Shown here piece after piece: positions 62,360 through 64,000 of a stretch of 64,000 bases of DNA. The notes beneath the pieces were generated by a model. It was given only the letters and a program-made list of their open reading frames with translations. It made no database searches and had not been told where the DNA came from. Where the stretch lies: NCBI GenBank assembly GCA_947454705.1, contig CANGKZ010000003.1, forward strand, positions 186,001 through 250,000, in the 5' to 3' direction. This DNA is from Verrucomicrobiota bacterium (lineage in GTDB: Bacteria; Verrucomicrobiota; Verrucomicrobiia; Limisphaerales; UBA9464). Each line of letters begins with the position of its first letter. Position 1 is the stretch's first letter. The translations under genes were made by a program, and so were the position numbers.

Positions 62360-64000
62360 TCAGGGAATCACTCGAATTCGGTACAGCCGAACGCTTCCCT
62401 CGACCGCCGCATTCCACTGCTCGGGCAGGAAGGTTCCGCGCCGGCGTGCCACCTCCACCCACGGCCCCAATGGATCCGTGGCGGATTCAATCACCTGCTC
62501 GCTGCCCGGATCCGGCTGAAACGACAGCACCACGCCTCCGCCCGCCGAGGCCTTGAGCTCCGCCACCAGGGGTTCCACCGGACGCGAACTCGTCTCGGAT
62601 TGAATCGCCAGCGTGCCGCCCGGCAGCGACGCGTGCAGATCAATTCCCGCGATCGGCCGCAGCGACGCGCGCTGGTCCGGCGTCAACGGAGCCACCCAGC
62701 TGAAATCCGTCCCCTCGCCAACCACGGTTCCGTTCACCTCCAGTTTCATGCGCGCATCGAAGCGCAGACCGCCTCCCGCGAACGGCGCCTCCTGCGAATC
62801 CCGCGGCACGAGGGATTGATACCCGGTCAACGATCCCGCACCGATGAGCGCCACCGAAGCGCCGGCCTCGGTTTCAAAGCGTCCGCCCGGAGCGCCGGCC
62901 TCCGCCCATCCCAGCGTCATCGCTCCCGGAGCCGACTCCGACATCAACGCTCCCAATCCCACACGCCCCGCTCCGCCGACCAACAGCAGCCGGCGCAACG
63001 CAGGACCCGCGCCCCCGTTTGTCGAAGAACCAAGTTCGGTAATCACCAGGCTCGCCCCCGCTTGGGCCAACGGCACCGGCAGGAACTCAAACTTCAGCGA
63101 GCGGCGCGACGGATCGGGATTCACCGGGATTTGAACCCCGCCCGAACCGTCCTGCGGCAGATTTTCGACCACCAACGCGCCCGTACCAGAATCGGTCCGC
63201 AGCGTGGCCCCGCCGGAAGGCTGGTGCGGATTCCCACCGAACACCGTGGGCTCCGGCTTGGCGCCAATCTGCACCTGGTAGTCCTCCACCTCACCCTCCG
63301 GAGCCTCTCCAGTCGGGCTGTGGTCGAGTCCTCCAACGGCGAAGAACCGCCACCGGCTTCCGCTCGGGCCGTTGGAGGCACCGGCGGGAATCGAAAGCGT
63401 GAGCCAGTTCGTTCCCGCCACCAGCGGCTGAAGGTGAAACACCTGGTCGCCCGGGTCGCCCCAGTTGCCGTTGTGATTGAAATCGATCCACGCGTTGAGC
63501 ACGCCGTTGGTCGAAGCAATCACCGGGATCACCACCGAACTTCCCGGAGTTAGCACCGGCGGCAGCAGCACGCCGTCGTCATCGTCGAAGCCCGATCGAT
63601 CATCGCCGTCGAAGTTCATCGAGGGCTGACCGTCCGCCTCCGGATCCACGCCGCGGCCGAGGAACCAACCGGGTTGAATGGCATGACGCGCACCATTCTC
63701 CGACCGCAGCGTGGGATACATCGGCGACAGCGCATCGCCGTAGTCCAGAATCCGATTGTCGGAATCCCCGTGGAACTCAAACCGGTTGGTGACCGGCTCA
63801 TCGCAGAGAATGAGATCCACCTGCGACGGCACCCGCGGAATCCCGGGCCGCATCGGGTTGACCACCACGTCGTAGTAGCCGTTCGGCAGTCCGGCCAGCA
63901 GGGCCACCCCGTTGGTCGCGATCATCGATCGGATCAGGTCATTGGTGATCCCCGTCGAAGTCTCGCGCCGCCGCAGCATCTGCACCTCAAACGGCACACC
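62360..64000 (-). CDS. exported GEVED-domain protein with FYR-type tail, 5' end outside window
   Basis: The frame is open to the right edge, so at least 546 residues are present and the start is missing. The visible part begins with a small Ig-like/prealbumin-type segment (GLPNGYYDVVVNPMRPG), then ARHAIQPGWFLGRGVDPEADG and DGDDRSGFDDDDGV, typical of large surface proteins, and a GEVED domain (WIDFNHNGNWGDPGDQVF, GEVEDYQVQI). A beta-rich C-terminal half follows, ending EQVIESATDPLGPW ... RLYRIRVIP, the tail shared by other exported proteins here. The function is probably surface or adhesive. Confidence 0.85.
   Translation of the reverse strand, partial: GVPFEVQMLRRRETSTGITNDLIRSMIATNGVALLAGLPNGYYDVVVNPMRPGIPRVPSQVDLILCDEPVTNRFEFHGDSDNRILDYGDALSPMYPTLRSENGARHAIQPGWFLGRGVDPEADGQPSMNFDGDDRSGFDDDDGVLLPPVLTPGSSVVIPVIASTNGVLNAWIDFNHNGNWGDPGDQVFHLQPLVAGTNWLTLSIPAGASNGPSGSRWRFFAVGGLDHSPTGEAPEGEVEDYQVQIGAKPEPTVFGGNPHQPSGGATLRTDSGTGALVVENLPQDGSGGVQIPVNPDPSRRSLKFEFLPVPLAQAGASLVITELGSSTNGGAGPALRRLLLVGGAGRVGLGALMSESAPGAMTLGWAEAGAPGGRFETEAGASVALIGAGSLTGYQSLVPRDSQEAPFAGGGLRFDARMKLEVNGTVVGEGTDFSWVAPLTPDQRASLRPIAGIDLHASLPGGTLAIQSETSSRPVEPLVAELKASAGGGVVLSFQPDPGSEQVIESATDPLGPWVEVARRRGTFLPEQWNAAVEGSVRLYRIRVIP

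Overview
The window comes from a verrucomicrobial chromosome, most likely the Limisphaerales/Pedosphaera side of the phylum. That placement is an inference from gene content; no rRNA gene is present. The main pointers are a four-gene set matching the Akkermansia Amuc_1098-1101 pilus-like cluster, pseudopilin-type proteins with an H-X9-DG motif, exported proteins ending in a shared '(F/Y)(F/Y)R' tail, two-component propeller sensors, and high-GC intergenic palindromes.

Layout. 0-3.3 kb: start of a Tat-exported Gfo/Idh/MocA oxidoreductase (cut by the window edge), a DEAD-box RNA helicase and pyrE. 3.3-20.2 kb: nine tightly packed minus-strand genes. They encode a PilM/PilN-like fusion, an Amuc_1100-like protein, an Amuc_1099-like protein, a secretin, four exported proteins (propeller, matrixin-like, beta-helix, subtilase) and coaE. 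I read this as one operon joining an envelope machine to candidate clients. 20.3-26.5 kb: a HAD-phosphatase/methyltransferase fusion, two tandem pseudopilin-like genes, an orphan sugar-type ABC permease and a duplicated exported protein. 26.5-34 kb: recG, rnpB (RNase P RNA) between two REP-like repeat units, gamma-glutamyltransferase, a DCC-family redox protein, a sialidase-like exported protein and two copies of a CAGAT-rich palindromic element.

34-50.4 kb: alaS, then seven co-directional signalling genes: cheW, a soluble PAS-type MCP, cheR, a receiver protein, a propeller-PAS sensor without a kinase domain, a large MASE1 hybrid histidine kinase whose start overlaps the sensor's stop, and a receiver/coiled-coil protein. 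No cheA or cheB is in the window. 50.4-56.4 kb: a 640-base stretch with no supported gene, a membrane-anchored PQQ-type propeller, a ThuA-like protein, a small membrane protein, hisI, a DMT-family protein, hisF and a HARE-HTH-like protein with a clear terminator.

56.6-62.2 kb, plus strand: three lipoproteins matching the LpoB / COG3014 / YcfL set, then lepB, kdsB and pyrG. PyrG makes the CTP that KdsB uses, and pyrG has an unusual leader with a two-codon ORF. 62.4-64 kb: a GEVED-domain exported protein whose 5' end lies beyond the window.

The strongest candidate for something undescribed is the pairing of the pilus-like/secretin operon with a C-terminal domain shared by six exported proteins, three of them encoded inside that operon.
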